Source: Paratinospora sagittata | Taxonomy: Eukaryota; Streptophyta; Magnoliopsida; Ranunculales; Menispermaceae | Length of the DNA: 64,000 nucleotides | NCBI GenBank assembly: GCA_035771175.1 | Contig: CM069593.1 | Coordinates: forward strand, 19,621,956-19,685,955 | Reading direction: 5' to 3' | Shown here: piece after piece, positions 12,201-24,147 of the stretch | How positions within the stretch are numbered: the first letter of the stretch is position 1 | Layout of the letters: each line of letters starts with the position of its first letter | Position numbers and translations under genes: made by a program | The notes under the pieces: model-generated | The model's database searches: none | Seen by the model: the letters and a program-made list of their open reading frames with translations, nothing else | What the model was told of the DNA's origin: nothing

Positions 12201-15200
12201 TTGACAACTGGCACCCCCCTCAGCAGTCCTCCCTTGATTGACATGATTAGTAATGATCCTATCCTAGGCGGAGTTAAGGTTAGCATCTTTCTGCATGTTC
12301 TTGCTTTGTATTTGAAGCATGATTCAATAACTGAGTGTTCACTTCTGAATGTGGAAAACTCAAGTTCTCTCATATCTCTTTTTTTTTTGGCATTGTGGAA
12401 TAGTAATTAACATGAATCTAACATTTATTGCATTTATTTAATTCCTTTTATACAATTCTATCTTCAAAGTGAGAGCCGCATTTGTTCTTCCTCATTCTCA
12501 AGATGTATTTATGCATAGAGGAAGCATATCCTAAATCAGATAGGATGATATATGGTTTTACAGATTTCTGCATTTAGTTGGTGGTTGGTCTAAACTCCTT
12601 CAGTGTTCATTGGTACTTCACTAATCAGTAGAAAAGCTAACCAACCTTCACCATTCACTTCCTGTCAAACAGCTAATTGCTGAAGCATGGGATACAGGTG
12701 GTCTGTACCAAGTTGGCACATTTCCTCACTGGGGTATTTGGTCAGAGTGGAATGGTAAGGTTAGTATCTATTCATTATGATTATTCTTGCAATGGCTCAG
12801 TAATAATGTTTGGGAAGAAGTCATGTGGCGTAATAATACTGGTATATTTCAGCAACTACCTAGAGCATGAATCATCTATGCTAGCTTTCTTTTGATATCA
12901 TTGGCAATGTCTTATTGTTGTTGGATCATCATTGTCATCGTATTCCATCTCTCAGTTACTAAGGTTGGCATGTGGCAATATGGTTTGTATTTTGTCATTT
13001 AATTCTAAGTTGTTGTCAAGTAACCACAAAAAATGATTGTTATTGCTAATATTTCGTTTTCCTTTTGTTTTCATTTATCATTTTCAGTATCGTGACATAG
13101 TGCGACAATTCATCAAGGGAACAGATGGATTTTCAGGGGCTTTTGCTGAGTGCCTATGTGGGAGCCCAAATCTATACCAGGTAGGTAATCTCACTCTTTC
13201 TTCTTTGGCATTATTTATTAGATTTTTGTTTAGACCTTTATCTTTATTTTTCTCATTCTTTAATGTGAATGCCTGCATAAACAAACTATTTCAGTATCTC
13301 TTTCTATTTGTACATAATGAATTATAATAAATTTTACAATAGAAATAGAAATTTCAAAGTTTATTTTGCTGAGAATGGTATTGTTCACTTTATTGTATGA
13401 ATCAGGGAGAAAGAAAACCTTGGAACAGTATCAATTTTGTGTGTGCTCATGATGGATTCACTTTAGCGGATCTTGTTACTTATAACAAGAAGCATAATCT
13501 GGCGAATGGTGAAGACAACATCGATGGAGAATCTCATAATAATAGTTGGAACTGTGGACAGGTAGGTCGTTGAACCTTTTCTCCAAGATTCATGTATGTT
13601 TTCTTGTTTATTAAGTTTAATGCTCAGTGGTACGTATTATCCACAATGAAATTGATTGAATTTGTTCAATGCAATTTATTTCTAATGTTCTTGCCTTCTG
13701 CATATAAACCAAAATTTCTTTGGCTTCTTTTATCCAAATTGGTCAAGTTTCATGTAAAAAGAAAGTGACATGGCTCCAGCTGAGTATGTTTCTTTGACTG
13801 AGAACTTTTAGCCATTTTCCATTATCTATATTGTCATGATATATGTATTATGCGTTCCGTAAAAAGATGTTGACTGAAAATGAAACAAAGTATCAAAAAT
13901 AAAGATAACATGAAAATCAATAATAACAGGTAATCACATCAAAGGCATGCTTATTGTATGGAAGACACAACATAAACAAAGCATTCCACATGTATGGCCA
14001 GATGATGTAGGCGCCTCGACAAATTGGAAAGAATTATTTAATGTGAGAGGGAAATCATATTTTAGCAAGCAAGAGGAATATGTATTGAAGCATTAAAAGA
14101 TTCAAGAAATTGTAGCAGTAGCTCTAATTGGAGATAAAGAGAACAACTTCAGATTGACGAAGAGGAAGACCTACGATAATGTGGATAAAGATTTTTTTTT
14201 TGTTTTGGATAAAATGGATAGAGATAAAACTACTTGTAAAATCATAGTAAATTAATCCCTTGATAGATTGGAGTGGAGGAAGTAGATTCATGTAGCCCAT
14301 TGCCCTTGTAGTTGGGAAAAGGCTTGTTGAATTGAGTTGAGTTGTATAAACCTTACTTTTTTGCTTATCTGAAAGCTTTTACCTAGTTAGAGTTGTTTCA
14401 AGAATACTAGCTTTACTACAAACAGATACTCAATTCCCTAGCTAAATTTATTTAAATGATTATGCAGGAAGGAGAGTTTGCAAGCCTTCCAGTGAAAAGA
14501 TTGAGGAAAAGACAAATGCGGAACTTCTTCCTTTGCCTCATGGTCTCTCAAGTAAGGGCTTCTAATTCTTTAGTGATTGTAGTTATGGTAGGAACTTGGA
14601 AGTAGTAATTTGCAGATAAAATTCTCATATATTTATAGTTTGGACATGCAATACTTCTTTTTTTTTTTTTTTTGGGTTCAATTATCAAATGGTGTGCCTT
14701 CAGCACTTCATTTAAAACACAACCTTTGAAGCATTGGGCTCACAAGTTTTTAATTAATTATAAGATATCTTTTTAATTTATTCACTTAGTTTTTTTCCAG
14801 CGCCGTAAAAAATATTGATGTATTTTCCGGAGAAATACTTTTGTACATAAGAATATGGGCCCAATGACATGATTACCCTTCAAAAAAAAAAAAATTTCAC
14901 AAATGCCATCCACATACAAATAATGACCCATTTGCCATACTTTACTGTTCATTACACAGTCAGCACGCCAAACAAGCGCCACGTCGGTGCGAAGGTGGCA
15001 TTTTTTTTTAAGTGAAGGGAAGGCGTCTTTTAAAAAGACGCCTTCCCTTCACAAATTTTTTTTTTTTTGAAACAGAAGGCGTCTTTTGAAAAGACGCCTT
15101 CTGTTTCAATTTTTTTTTTTGCATTTCTCCCCCTCCCCAATGGCACAATTGCAAAAGAAACTTATATTTACCAGGCGTCTTTTCATTTCTATCTTTACTA

Positions 15201-17733
15201 GTATGATTAAAACCACCTGCATCTAGATTTATTAATAAATTCCATTTTGTTCTTTTTGCTATTTTTTTTTTAATGTTCTTCTATTAAAAGTTGCTTTAAT
15301 TACCACCTGCCCGGATCCACCACCAAACCCTACAAATCCGAGCACAGGTCACTAATTACCACCATTCGAAAACGATCAGTTTAGATAATCAATGATTCAA
15401 TCTCTGATGAAATGAAGATTGAAGAAGCAGCAACACCACCAAAAAAGTAGAATAGAATCTTTGTAAAGCTAAAACCAGCTTTCTTTCTTTCCAGAATCCA
15501 GATTTTTTTGCTTAAAAATTCCACCAAACAAAATTAAAGAAAGAAAGAAAGAAAATCTGATTACTGCATTTCGGTTAGCTCAATAATTATTATGATTGCA
15601 TTTACACACGCATCCCTCCTCTTCTCCGTTAATGCCAGTTTTCTTCTTCTTTTCTCCTCTTAAAAATATATATTTTTATTCATTTTCTTCTAATGTTTTT
15701 TTTTTAAAAGTACTTTCCCAATCTGGTGACCAAACTAGTCTTCTTCGATAGGAAGGATAGAAATGAAATCTAGATGCAGGTGGTTTTAATCATACTAGTA
15801 AAGATAGAAATGAAAATACGCCTGGTAAATATAAGTTTCTTTTGCAATTGTGCCATTGGGGAGGGGGAGAAATGAAAAAAAAAAAATTGAAACAGAAGAC
15901 GCCTTCTGTTTCAAAAAAAAAATTTTTTTGAAGGGAAGGCGTCTTTTGAAAAGACGCCTTCCCTTCACGTTAAAAAAAAAAATTTGTGAGGCGAAAGCGT
16001 CTTTTGAAAAGACGCATTCCCTTCACTTAAAAAAAAATGCCACCTTCGCACCGACGTGGCGCTTGTTTGGCGTGCTGACTGTGTAATGAACAGTAAAGTA
16101 TGACAAATGGGTCATTATTTGTATGTGGATGACATTTGTGAATTTTTTTTTTTTTTGAAGGGTAATCATGTCATTGGGCCTAAGAATATGTATGTTCTAT
16201 ATGATGTACGAAATCCCAGTCAAGGGGTCCTACCTTGCACCTACAATGTCTCGCCAGTCAATAGTTGATCCAATTGGCTATTCTTTTTCTTTTTTACTCG
16301 GTTATTGACCCTACCAATATGGGGTCTACATTGAGTATAGTATTAACCCTCGACATTTTCTCATAAAATAGCCATCAACTGGACTCAGAACCTGCATTTT
16401 CACCCTTAAGCCAACAAATTTTACTGCTGCACCAAAATAATGACCCTGCTATACCCATTTGTTAAACTCTAAGGTAGGAAGAATGTATTGTTCCTGTTAT
16501 CTCATCAGGAACCTTTCCTGTCCTCTTACTATGATCTTCATCTGGTTAGGGTGTTCCAATGATTTACATGGGCGATGAATATGGTCACACAAAAGGAGGC
16601 AATAACAATACCTACTGCCATGACAACTATGTAATTCTCTATCGTTTTCCTTTTTGTGCTCTTCAGAAGTACGTATCCATGTGGGTTAAAGTTTAATGAC
16701 TGCTATCTCTTATTTGTAGATCAACTATTTCCGGTGGGATAAGAAGGAGGAATCATCCTCTGATTTTTTCAGATTTTGTTGCCTCTTGACAAAGTTCCGC
16801 AGGTTACTATAATTTCTATGTTCAGTTAATTATGATTTTTCTTCACGCCAAAATCTTTTGGATAGCTTCTTTTTTCCTTTCTTTTTAATTCTGTATTTAT
16901 TGTTTACAGAGAATGTGAGTCACTGGGCCTAGATGACTTCCCAACAGCAGATCGGCTGCAGTGGCACGGCCATGCCCCTGGAGTGCCAAATTGGTCCAGA
17001 AGCAGCCGCTTTGTGGCATTTTCATTGGTGCGTTCTGTTTCACAGTTCCTATTAAACCTATATGTGCATCTTTTTCATAGTGACAGTCTGCAGTTCGCAA
17101 ACATGGTCATGACCAATGATTGGTTTTGGCTAGGAGCAAAGTAAGCTGGCATGTTACATGCTATCGGATCACACAACTGCAACAATGATCCAGTGAATCC
17201 TTATTATTTACTCTTGTAACTCTCATCTGTTCTTTGTAATTGAATTCTCATCATTTGCTGCGAAGGAGAATTGGAGATCTATTTGGACCTTCAGGATTTT
17301 AGCTTGATGAATGTTTGAAACAGATCTGTCCTTTTGGGCAGATCCATTTAAACTCAATCAGTGTTTCGTTCCAACCAAAATGAAACTCACCACCATCTGG
17401 ACCCAACTTTTAAGGATATTACCAGTAACTGTTGCGGATTGACTAATTTTGCCCATATATGTGCTGCAGATTGACTCGGTCAAGCGGGAGATTTACATTG
17501 CTTTCAATACCAGCCATTTACCAGTAACTGTTATGCTGCCAGAACGACGTGGTTTTAAATGGGAGCCTCTTGTTGACACCAGCAAGCCAACCCCATTCGA
17601 TTTCCTCTCTGATGAGCTCCCCGGAAAAGATACCGCTATCAAACAGTATGCCCATTTTCTTGATGCTAATTTTTACCCTATGCTTAATTATTCATCGATC
17701 ATACTATTACTTGTTCCCGAGGACAATGCTTAA
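6270..17733 (+). CDS. ISA3: Isoamylase 3, plastidial starch-debranching enzyme (18 exons)
   Basis: Hydrolyses alpha-1,6 branches of limit dextrins during starch breakdown in plastids. Exons: 6270-6647, 7906-8088, 8205-8297, 8722-8874, 9354-9445, 10019-10160, 10241-10348, 10854-10939, 11939-12010, 12152-12278, 12673-12759, 13088-13180, 13406-13561, 14468-14551, 16550-16630, 16720-16802, 16910-17027, 17470-17733. All introns are GT-AG, and the exons join in frame to 799 residues, slightly longer than ISA3 of Arabidopsis as I remember it. Residues 1 to about 60 look like a transit peptide; a CBM48-like region follows (about 70-170). GH13 motifs are intact: DVVFNHT (351-357), nucleophile Asp426 in DGFRFD, acid Glu482 in IAEAWD, Asp554 in CAHDG. 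Assignment to ISA3 rather than ISA1/ISA2 rests on remembered similarity along the whole protein. The ATG at 6270 is the first that puts a transit peptide in frame. Several introns carry transposon debris. Confidence 0.95.
7650..7720 (+). repeat. 3' tail of a LINE-like element in isoamylase intron 1
   Basis: The string gtagccgatcccacat, then gggaaaaggctttgctgagt, is the kind of 3' terminus often left by 5'-truncated plant non-LTR elements. Related tails occur at 14200-14341 and 21030-21097. Confidence 0.45.
8140..8170 (+). repeat. Partial duplicate of isoamylase exon 3 inside intron 2
   Basis: These 31 bases nearly repeat exon 3 at 8244-8274 (about 104 bases downstream), with four or five differences. 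In the corresponding frame it encodes DSNCWPQ, as the real exon does. It follows an acceptor-like ccatgcag but has no donor, so it is a dead exon copy rather than an alternative exon. Confidence 0.7.
10673..10815 (+). repeat. Tandem duplication of about 72 bases just before isoamylase exon 8
   Basis: The unit beginning gggacaatatgagctgttt (10673) is repeated at 10747 with a few changes. Both copies end in aagtttataatgtgttctgt. The second ends about 40 bases before the exon 8 acceptor at 10853. Confidence 0.75.
11123..11377. mobile_element. hAT-like MITE in isoamylase intron 8
   Basis: The left end gggctcatttgccataaa and the reverse complement of the right end (ttaatgccaaacggcacct) form imperfect inverted repeats of about 18 bases. 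The interior is A/T-rich with no coding capacity. The 'gtttggca' terminus is common in plant hAT MITEs. Confidence 0.45.
14200..14341 (+). repeat. 3' tail of a LINE-like element in isoamylase intron 13
   Basis: The segment ends in gattcatgtagcccattgcc ... gggaaaaggcttgttgaatt, the same terminal family as at 7650-7720. Upstream sequence from about 13930 may belong to the same 5'-truncated insertion, but no reverse-transcriptase motif is readable. Confidence 0.4.
14858..16180. mobile_element. Palindromic Mutator-like (foldback/MULE-type) element in isoamylase intron 14
   Basis: The element begins ggcccaatgacatgattacc and ends with its inverse. It is flanked by a perfect 10-base target duplication, taagaatatg (14848-14857 and 16181-16190). 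Inverted arms run 14858-15230 and 15766-16180 with very high identity. Inside each arm are smaller perfect hairpins built on gaaggcgtcttttgaaaaga-type palindromes. The 535-base centre (15231-15765) is not palindromic and looks like ordinary plant leader or gene sequence. There is no transposase. The 10-base duplication fits the Mutator superfamily. It lies in an intron and leaves the exons intact. Confidence 0.85.
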
Positions 17734-17952
17734 ATATAAACACTACTTTCTGTGCATGAAAATTTATCTTTCAAAGCAATACCCTTCAACATTTCTTCTG
17801 AGACACTGACTGTTCCAAGGAAGTCCCAACCAACTATTTCTTTGTGGACACGCACATTTTGAAAGACACTCATCCTTGATTCTTACGGGCACTCTTTGAT
17901 GCTTAAGCTCCTGATGGTCTGAAACCCTCCAAGTTCTACAGCCAGATATAAG

Positions 17953-18095
17953 AGAAATGTTATTTTAATTACAAAAAATTGTTACTTATGCAACTACACA
18001 TTCATTGAATCATTTATCAGCATTCATCTATGTCAAGTACATGCTAATTACCATAAATATGTAGTTGCTTTTGTAGTTGAAATAACATTTTCCAT
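17953..18095. mobile_element. MITE, family A, copy 1
   Basis: The ends gaaatgttattttaattaca and, inverted, tgtagttgaaataacatttt form a 22-base terminal inverted repeat. The interior segment gcaactacacattcattgaa is shared with copies at 32440-32598 and 41780-41870. It lies in the 3' flank of the isoamylase gene. Confidence 0.55.
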
Positions 18096-18429
18096 CTTAT
18101 ACTATATGGTTAAGTGCACTTCACATTGCTAACTTTGAAGAACTCGCTAGGAGGCACACCCTCCTATGTAATGTTTATGTACGTAGAAACGCACTCTTGT
18201 ATCTCATTTCGTTCGGGTCCATGCAAATCTGACAAAATGCACATGAGCCTCCGGAATTCACTCGTCTACGAGATCTGCTGGTAGAGTCCATAAAATAAAA
18301 TAAAATAAAAAGAAAGAGCAACCAGTAACCATTTACCATTTACCTACCTACTCGACAGGCACCAGGTACCAAATAAGAATGTAGGAGGAAAGTGGCATAC
18401 TTCTCTTAACAAAGGTGGTACGCACTTGC

Positions 18430-18612
18430 TATAATTAAAGAGAAATATTTTACGATTTAAAAATTAAATTCAAAACCATATTTGTGCTGACGTGGTATAT
18501 ATTAAATAAAAAATATATATATTTTTTTCATGTAATGAGATAATGTGGTGTATTATTACATTATTTTGATATAAATTTGAATTTATATCTTAAATTGTTT
18601 TAACACTTTATG
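18430..18612. mobile_element. MITE, family B, copy 1
   Basis: The left end (agagaaatattttacgattt) matches, inverted, the right end of the element at 40963-41152. Its own two ends are imperfect inverted repeats (…atttaaaaattaaattc / gaatttatatcttaaattg…). No coding capacity. Confidence 0.5.
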
Positions 18613-19304
18613 TGATTAAAGTCCAGTCATTTTGTTGCATATGAGGAAAATTTTTTCGTGACCACACCAGTATTGGTAATAATTTGGTTAATTAAGATGT
18701 TTCTCACCGCGACCTCCCATATATAGTTGCGCCATTTCCTTGTGAATTTTCTAGTTAAGCATGTGCTTTTGAGCAAATTATGCCACGCGTCCCATATAAA
18801 AGTCAGCTTCAACTTCATCTCTTATAGTGACGCATTACATTTTCCCAGGGTATAGATTCCCCCCCCAGCCCCAGGCATAACTCAAGTCAGATTACTCGAA
18901 TCAGTTAATATTGAAGCAGAATTAATTAAAATCTCAATCGTATACTCTCTCTCTCTTTGTATGATTGATTCATTTCATTTGGAGCTTCAACGGGCTTCTC
19001 AAATATACCTGAAGTTTCGAGTTTTTGAAACAATGGTTTCTCTACTCTATACATCAATAGACCATGACAGTTCCATTCATTGCACTAGCCAAAATATACA
19101 AGGGGAACATCTTCATAACATCGAAAGGGGCTGAGAGGCAGGCCTCTTATTATCAAGAGAATTTCATAATTTCTCGATTTACAGGATATGATATAATCTA
19201 ATATATGCTCACATGCAGAAAAGAACCAAAACATCTTTTTTTTTTCTTTTTCTTCTTTTATCAGTTTAGTAAAACAAAATTAGATATCAAGAAGGCTACT
19301 TGAT
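18613..19304. other. Spacer between convergent isoamylase and PWWP genes
   Basis: Holds the 3' flanks of two convergent genes and a short CT microsatellite (about 18943-18956). No further gene is seen. Confidence 0.5.
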
Positions 19305-22300
19305 TTATTGGCAGTTGCGATTCAGAGATGTAAGGGAGAAAGGAGATCCAACTGGGGCTGTGAGGCCGAGATAACGCATGATTCTGAGCTTCCGCATCTT
19401 TTTTGCCGATTTAACTGGAAAAGTCACCTCCTGTAAATGAAACGTCACCATGGATCGATCACATACATTGCTAGTGGTAGTGAGGCAGAGTAAAGACCAA
19501 AAAAAACATGAGAATGAAACTCACGTCAAAATAAACTTTTGGCTTCCTTTTTCTCTTCCCCCTCCCTCTCTCTATGAACTCATCTTTCGTTCTGCTAGAA
19601 CTTGATTCAATCCACTTATCTGATTGGGCATCTTGAGTATAAATTATGAGAATAATTAGATTTGGAAAGTAAGCTACGAGCGAGCATATGATATGCAGTT
19701 ATGTACTTAAAATTTCATTCATTTAAATGCCTGCCGATAATTTTTTTTTCTTAACATAAGATTTTTTATTTTATTTTTTTGCCTCTTACTACTTTTGCAA
19801 CTTTTGATACGAACAAGTATGGTCAAGGAAAATACCAGATGACTGCTCATGAAGTTTTTGAACCGTGGTTTCTCTATCCAACTGTTTGCAAGAACTTAAC
19901 TGTTCCTTTGAATCTAAAGCCTGAAATTCAAAAAATGAGTAGAAAGAGTAAACAACACGAAAATGCACAAAGAATTAGTAACAAGAACACAGCAAACTAA
20001 TACAAAAGCATACTTCTCTCAGAGCATCTTGAAAAGCTTCCATAGGATTGCAGCTCCGTTCTTCAAAGCACTGCATGTCAGAAATTGAATTTTGCAAATA
20101 TTAGATGATGGCGATGAAAGCATAAATTAGGTTACCCGAGAATCATGAACTTTAGAACAACATCGACTCTCCACCTTTGTATCATATACTATCATGTGTG
20201 TCAATGCATGCCAAGATAGAGTCTGGTGCAACTGTACAAGGTTTCTTGGTCTGTTCTGATCTAAATCTGAAATCTAACAGGATTTTGGATTCACTGAGAA
20301 CTAAATTATGTTGTTAGAACACTTCTTGCACCAACTGAATCCTCATATCTTGTGATTGTTGTCATGAATGAGCGTTGGCTCCTCCAGTGATGCTTTCCAT
20401 AATGGTCAAGGTTTCTTTTAGCCTCATTTGTTGATGGCTCCAAATTTCTTGTGAAGATGGATTTCTTTGACTTGGACTGCCTTCTAGGACAAATCCAAAC
20501 CATTGTTCGCCTTATAATCAGTGTATATTTTTCTATTTGACAAGGTTTTTAATTACTTTCTCATTGATTATGCTACTACAGCCAGTTGCTTCCGACTCAT
20601 GGACTCGGGTGGACAATGCCATCTCTCCATATCCAATTTGTTTCAAAGTCATTATAGCAAGGCCCTCTTATTTTTCAAGTATATTTTGGAGATAGCTTTT
20701 GATTAAATTTTGTTAAGAGCTATGAGATGTGTAATCGATGAGTCTTTAAAACAGGAAGAGAGTGATATCCGACTTACTCTTCTCAACATGGAGGCTTCTA
20801 TGTTCCTCTGCCCAAAGTCTTATAGAGAACACAAGCGCTATTAGATGAGACATTTGCCTTTAGTTATTAACTTATTACATAATTATGATAGAGATTGATA
20901 GGTGTTTTGTTTTCACAATTAGTTAATTTTATGCTTTTTTCTGGTGACGACTACATGTCCACAACCTAGTTTACGGGCATGATTTTACTAGTGATCAAAA
21001 TTGTATAGTCACAATATCAGATAATAGAGTGTAGAGGAAAAAACAGATTTTTGTCGCTCCTACTTAATTTGGAACAGGCTTTGCTGAGTTGAGTAGTCAT
21101 CATCATCCGATGTTTCACATATTTATGGCATACATATGGCTGTAATATACATGCAAATAGTCTCTACGCACCTCATCAAATTGTGAAACATCTCTAGCTG
21201 GATCAAGCCAGGCACTGAAAAAGAATGCACCAAATATTTCAGCATATTCAAAGGGGTGGGTAGAAGAAAGGTGGTAGCTAGTTGAAGTTCTAAATACAAT
21301 AAAACAGTTGTATCACTAGGTGAGATATGTACCGTTCTTGGTTCCCATAATACTGCACCAAGATATGTCTACTGACATTGTTATCATATGTAGAAGAGGG
21401 AATGGGTTGCTCTTCCATGATCTAAAGTGATTCAAACAATTAAATTAGGAAACTATCAACAAAAATCCTTGGTTGCATAGAATAGTATACTCAATTTTCT
21501 AAACAAATTGCAACTCGCCATTCTTGATTGTGTGCTAGCAGACATATAGAAGCATGTACGATCAACTACTATAGTTAAAAGCCAAATCACATCATCCACA
21601 GTCAAAGTTAAAATTTTATCAGTACTATTTAATGTCTTAAATTGCTTTCTGCCAAATTTATGGACTGCCAAATCATTTTAAAGTTTCAAAACATTAAAAA
21701 AATTAATATTACATGTTATTTAGTTTTCATTTCCAAGGCCATGCCCAATTGATGCCAATGCATTGGCTAACCAAAGAAAGGTAACTCACCTAGGCATCAT
21801 CTTAATGCCTTGACAACTCTCTTCTGAATATTCAGATTAAGATTTTGAATTAGATGCAATTGCTTGAGATTTGAAAGTAAATCAAGGAGATCAGCCCATG
21901 CATGATGGTGATATAGCATTTGGACGGTCCAGGTTGAAGATACTATATGACTCATGCATACTAGCACATTGAGGATCCAGATCACCAACCTTTTCCTTCA
22001 TTATCAGTTTGAAACATAGGATTCATTGTTGTAGATAGAGAACTAGGATAAAGCAAAGGCATTAATTGCAGATTCACAAGCACTATACATCAACATCTAT
22101 GCCACATTACACAACACATGTTGACCCAAGTAATTGGATGATCATCACCATCATCAACATGGATAATCAATTTCTATTAAAAAAACAGAGAATTCTAAAT
22201 AACTCTCCCAATCTGAATCCAAAACTTAAACTTTGCAAGAACAAAATACCTTTGCTGGCCACCACATCTGAGAAGCAGTTTTACCCCATACAGTGATTCC

Positions 22301-22645
22301 TGGAGCCATCCAAAGATCATTCGAGCCAGTGACTCGCGATGTAGATTTATTTAGATCGTCACCACTTTTACACCCTTCACTACTCCTGCACAAATTAAAT
22401 GATGTCACACTCCAAGTTCCAGACACATCTAAAAGCTTAGCAATGTCTTACAGGCCCAAGATAAACCTGTCACTGTTGGCATCCAGAACTGTAGTTTGGT
22501 CAAAATCAATTTCAGTAAATGGTATTCTCGTAGAATTTGAGAACGCTTCTCCCTTCCCTCCATTCTGGGACATACTGCACTCAACCAGAGGGAACTCGGG
22601 GACCTCTTTATGTATGGCAATGAAAGACTCGCAGCCTTTATCCAT
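19305..22645 (-). CDS. PWWP-domain protein (start and C-terminus uncertain)
   Basis: PWWP domains bind methylated histone tails and DNA, so a nuclear chromatin role is likely. Exons in transcript order: 22735-22452, 22385-22250, 21421-21333, 21214-21172, 20070-20014, 19430-19305, all GT-AG and in frame. The domain opens with GITVWGKTASQMWWPAK and continues with HILVQYYGNQERAWLD and CFEERSCNPMEAFQDALRE. The first in-frame ATG in the first coding exon is at 22645, giving 214 residues, but the frame stays open to 22735 and could extend into an upstream exon. An additional exon-like segment, 19920-19790, lies between the last two exons. Including it gives a different C-terminus that stops at TA|G across the next junction. 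The basic tail (KKMRKLRIMRYLGL) is used only if that exon is skipped. I recognise the domain but not a named gene. Confidence 0.7.
19790..19920 (-). other. Candidate alternative exon of the PWWP gene
   Basis: On the minus strand it has an acceptor aatttcag and a strong donor gtaaga, and 43 open codons in phase with the preceding exon (starts ALDSKEQLSSCKQLD). Its final two bases TA join to the G of the next exon and form a stop codon. It may be a regulated exon, or a former coding exon damaged by a small indel. Confidence 0.5.
21030..21097 (+). repeat. LINE-like 3' tail in a PWWP-gene intron
   Basis: The stretch ending ggaacaggctttgctgagtt is a third, decayed copy of the terminus seen at 7650-7720 and 14200-14341. 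Confidence 0.35.
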
Positions 22646-23599
22646 ACTAGCCGCAGTGATACTGGACAGATTATCTTTGCAACTTGAGAATTCTAACCTG
22701 GAACCTGATCCGTCAAGTTTGGTGCGAAAACAAACCTAAGTTAATATACAGAACTTCAACTAGAAGTCTTGAACATAAATAAGACAAAACAGTAACAGTT
22801 GAAGAAGAAGAAGAGGAAGAGAGCATCAGACACTTCATGGCACCAGTCAAAAATGAGTTGTGAACATTAAAATCTGATAACAAAATATTGCTCAAGACTC
22901 TCTACATATGGAAACAACACGTCCAGCTTGGAATACAAAACTCCAGCACAGCATTAATTACAAAAATAAACATAAACCATATACTATTAACAAGTAAAAT
23001 TTCCAAGAAACCAAGTTATAATACTCAACCTTACACTGCTAAATATTGGTGATCAGATGAATTAAAGCAAGAACACAAAATCATTGAAATTGATCTATAT
23101 TTCTCTGACTAAAGACTAAAGACACACAAATCATACACAAGGATTTCTCTGGAGAATTCATGGTTGTCTTTTGTTATTTATTTGGTAGAAATGTAGTCTA
23201 ATCCTTATTACCGTGCAGAAAATAAAGAGATACTAAAAGATCACAATCAAATTTTCCTTAAAAGGAAAGCAAATTCCCAATTGAGCACGTAGATTTTTAT
23301 ACTGTTAGATAGCACATCCACTTTCCCCTGCATTTCTAAATCCACATCAATTCATTAATCATCAATACTATTAAATTACCCCAATTATGGTCACAAAATC
23401 AAAAAAGTTTCCTCCTTTTTCATCCTGTCGTCTCCATTTTAATTACAGTTTTCACAAAAAAACACATCACAATCTCATGTCAATGAAAACTTGACATGAG
23501 ATTACCAAGTTTACAAAGAACCAATAAAACCAAAAACGCAATTTGAAAACTACAATAAATTCAATTGAGAAGATCAGCAACGGAAACTGGTATGATAAT

Positions 23600-24110
23600 A
23601 ATTAGGCGCGAAGATACAAACCTCGACGCCGACGCAGAATTGAACAAAAAGAAGGGCAATAAGAAGAAGAAGAAGAAGAAGAAGAGAAGAAGAGGGAGAA
23701 ATCGGTTCGAGGTTTAGGGCCAGCGCTTCTGCGCTGCTGACAACACTTTGGTACGCAAATCTGCTTCAATTCTTTCGTTCTCTTCTTCTTCATCCACATC
23801 TTGTTCACATTCTCTCTCGCCATTGAAAACCGATCAAAAGACAATCCCAAAATTGAAACCCTAGGAGAGAGAAATAGAGGCCAACGAAGAACGGTGGAAT
23901 TGGAAAATTGATGTTTTTGAAGAAGAAACCGATCGATCTGTATCAAAATTGAGAGTAATTAACACCAGCAACAACGTGGAGATTTAGTTCGACAAAGAAC
24001 ACGCTTTCTTTTCCCTAAGTAGTGAAGTTCTTTCTTTTTGATTTTTAACCATCGCTTGTGTTGGCGTCGGATAGAGAAGAAAATGTTATAGAGGAAAATT
24101 AGCTTCGTCG

Positions 24111-24147
<37 letters not shown>

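Noticed and set aside
14858..16180. CRISPR-like or microRNA precursor reading of the repeated hairpins
   Set aside because: The repeats are nested palindromes within a transposon with a 10-base target duplication, not spaced direct repeats. The arms are also far longer than a microRNA stem.
22293..22739. 148-codon plus-strand reading frame across the PWWP region
   Set aside because: It is antisense to two PWWP exons with good splice sites and a recognisable domain; the plus-strand product resembles nothing.
23602..23946. 114-codon minus-strand frame starting MIQIDRFLLQ as the PWWP N-terminus
   Set aside because: It joins the next exon in the wrong phase and ends in low-complexity Ser; it is more likely leader sequence.
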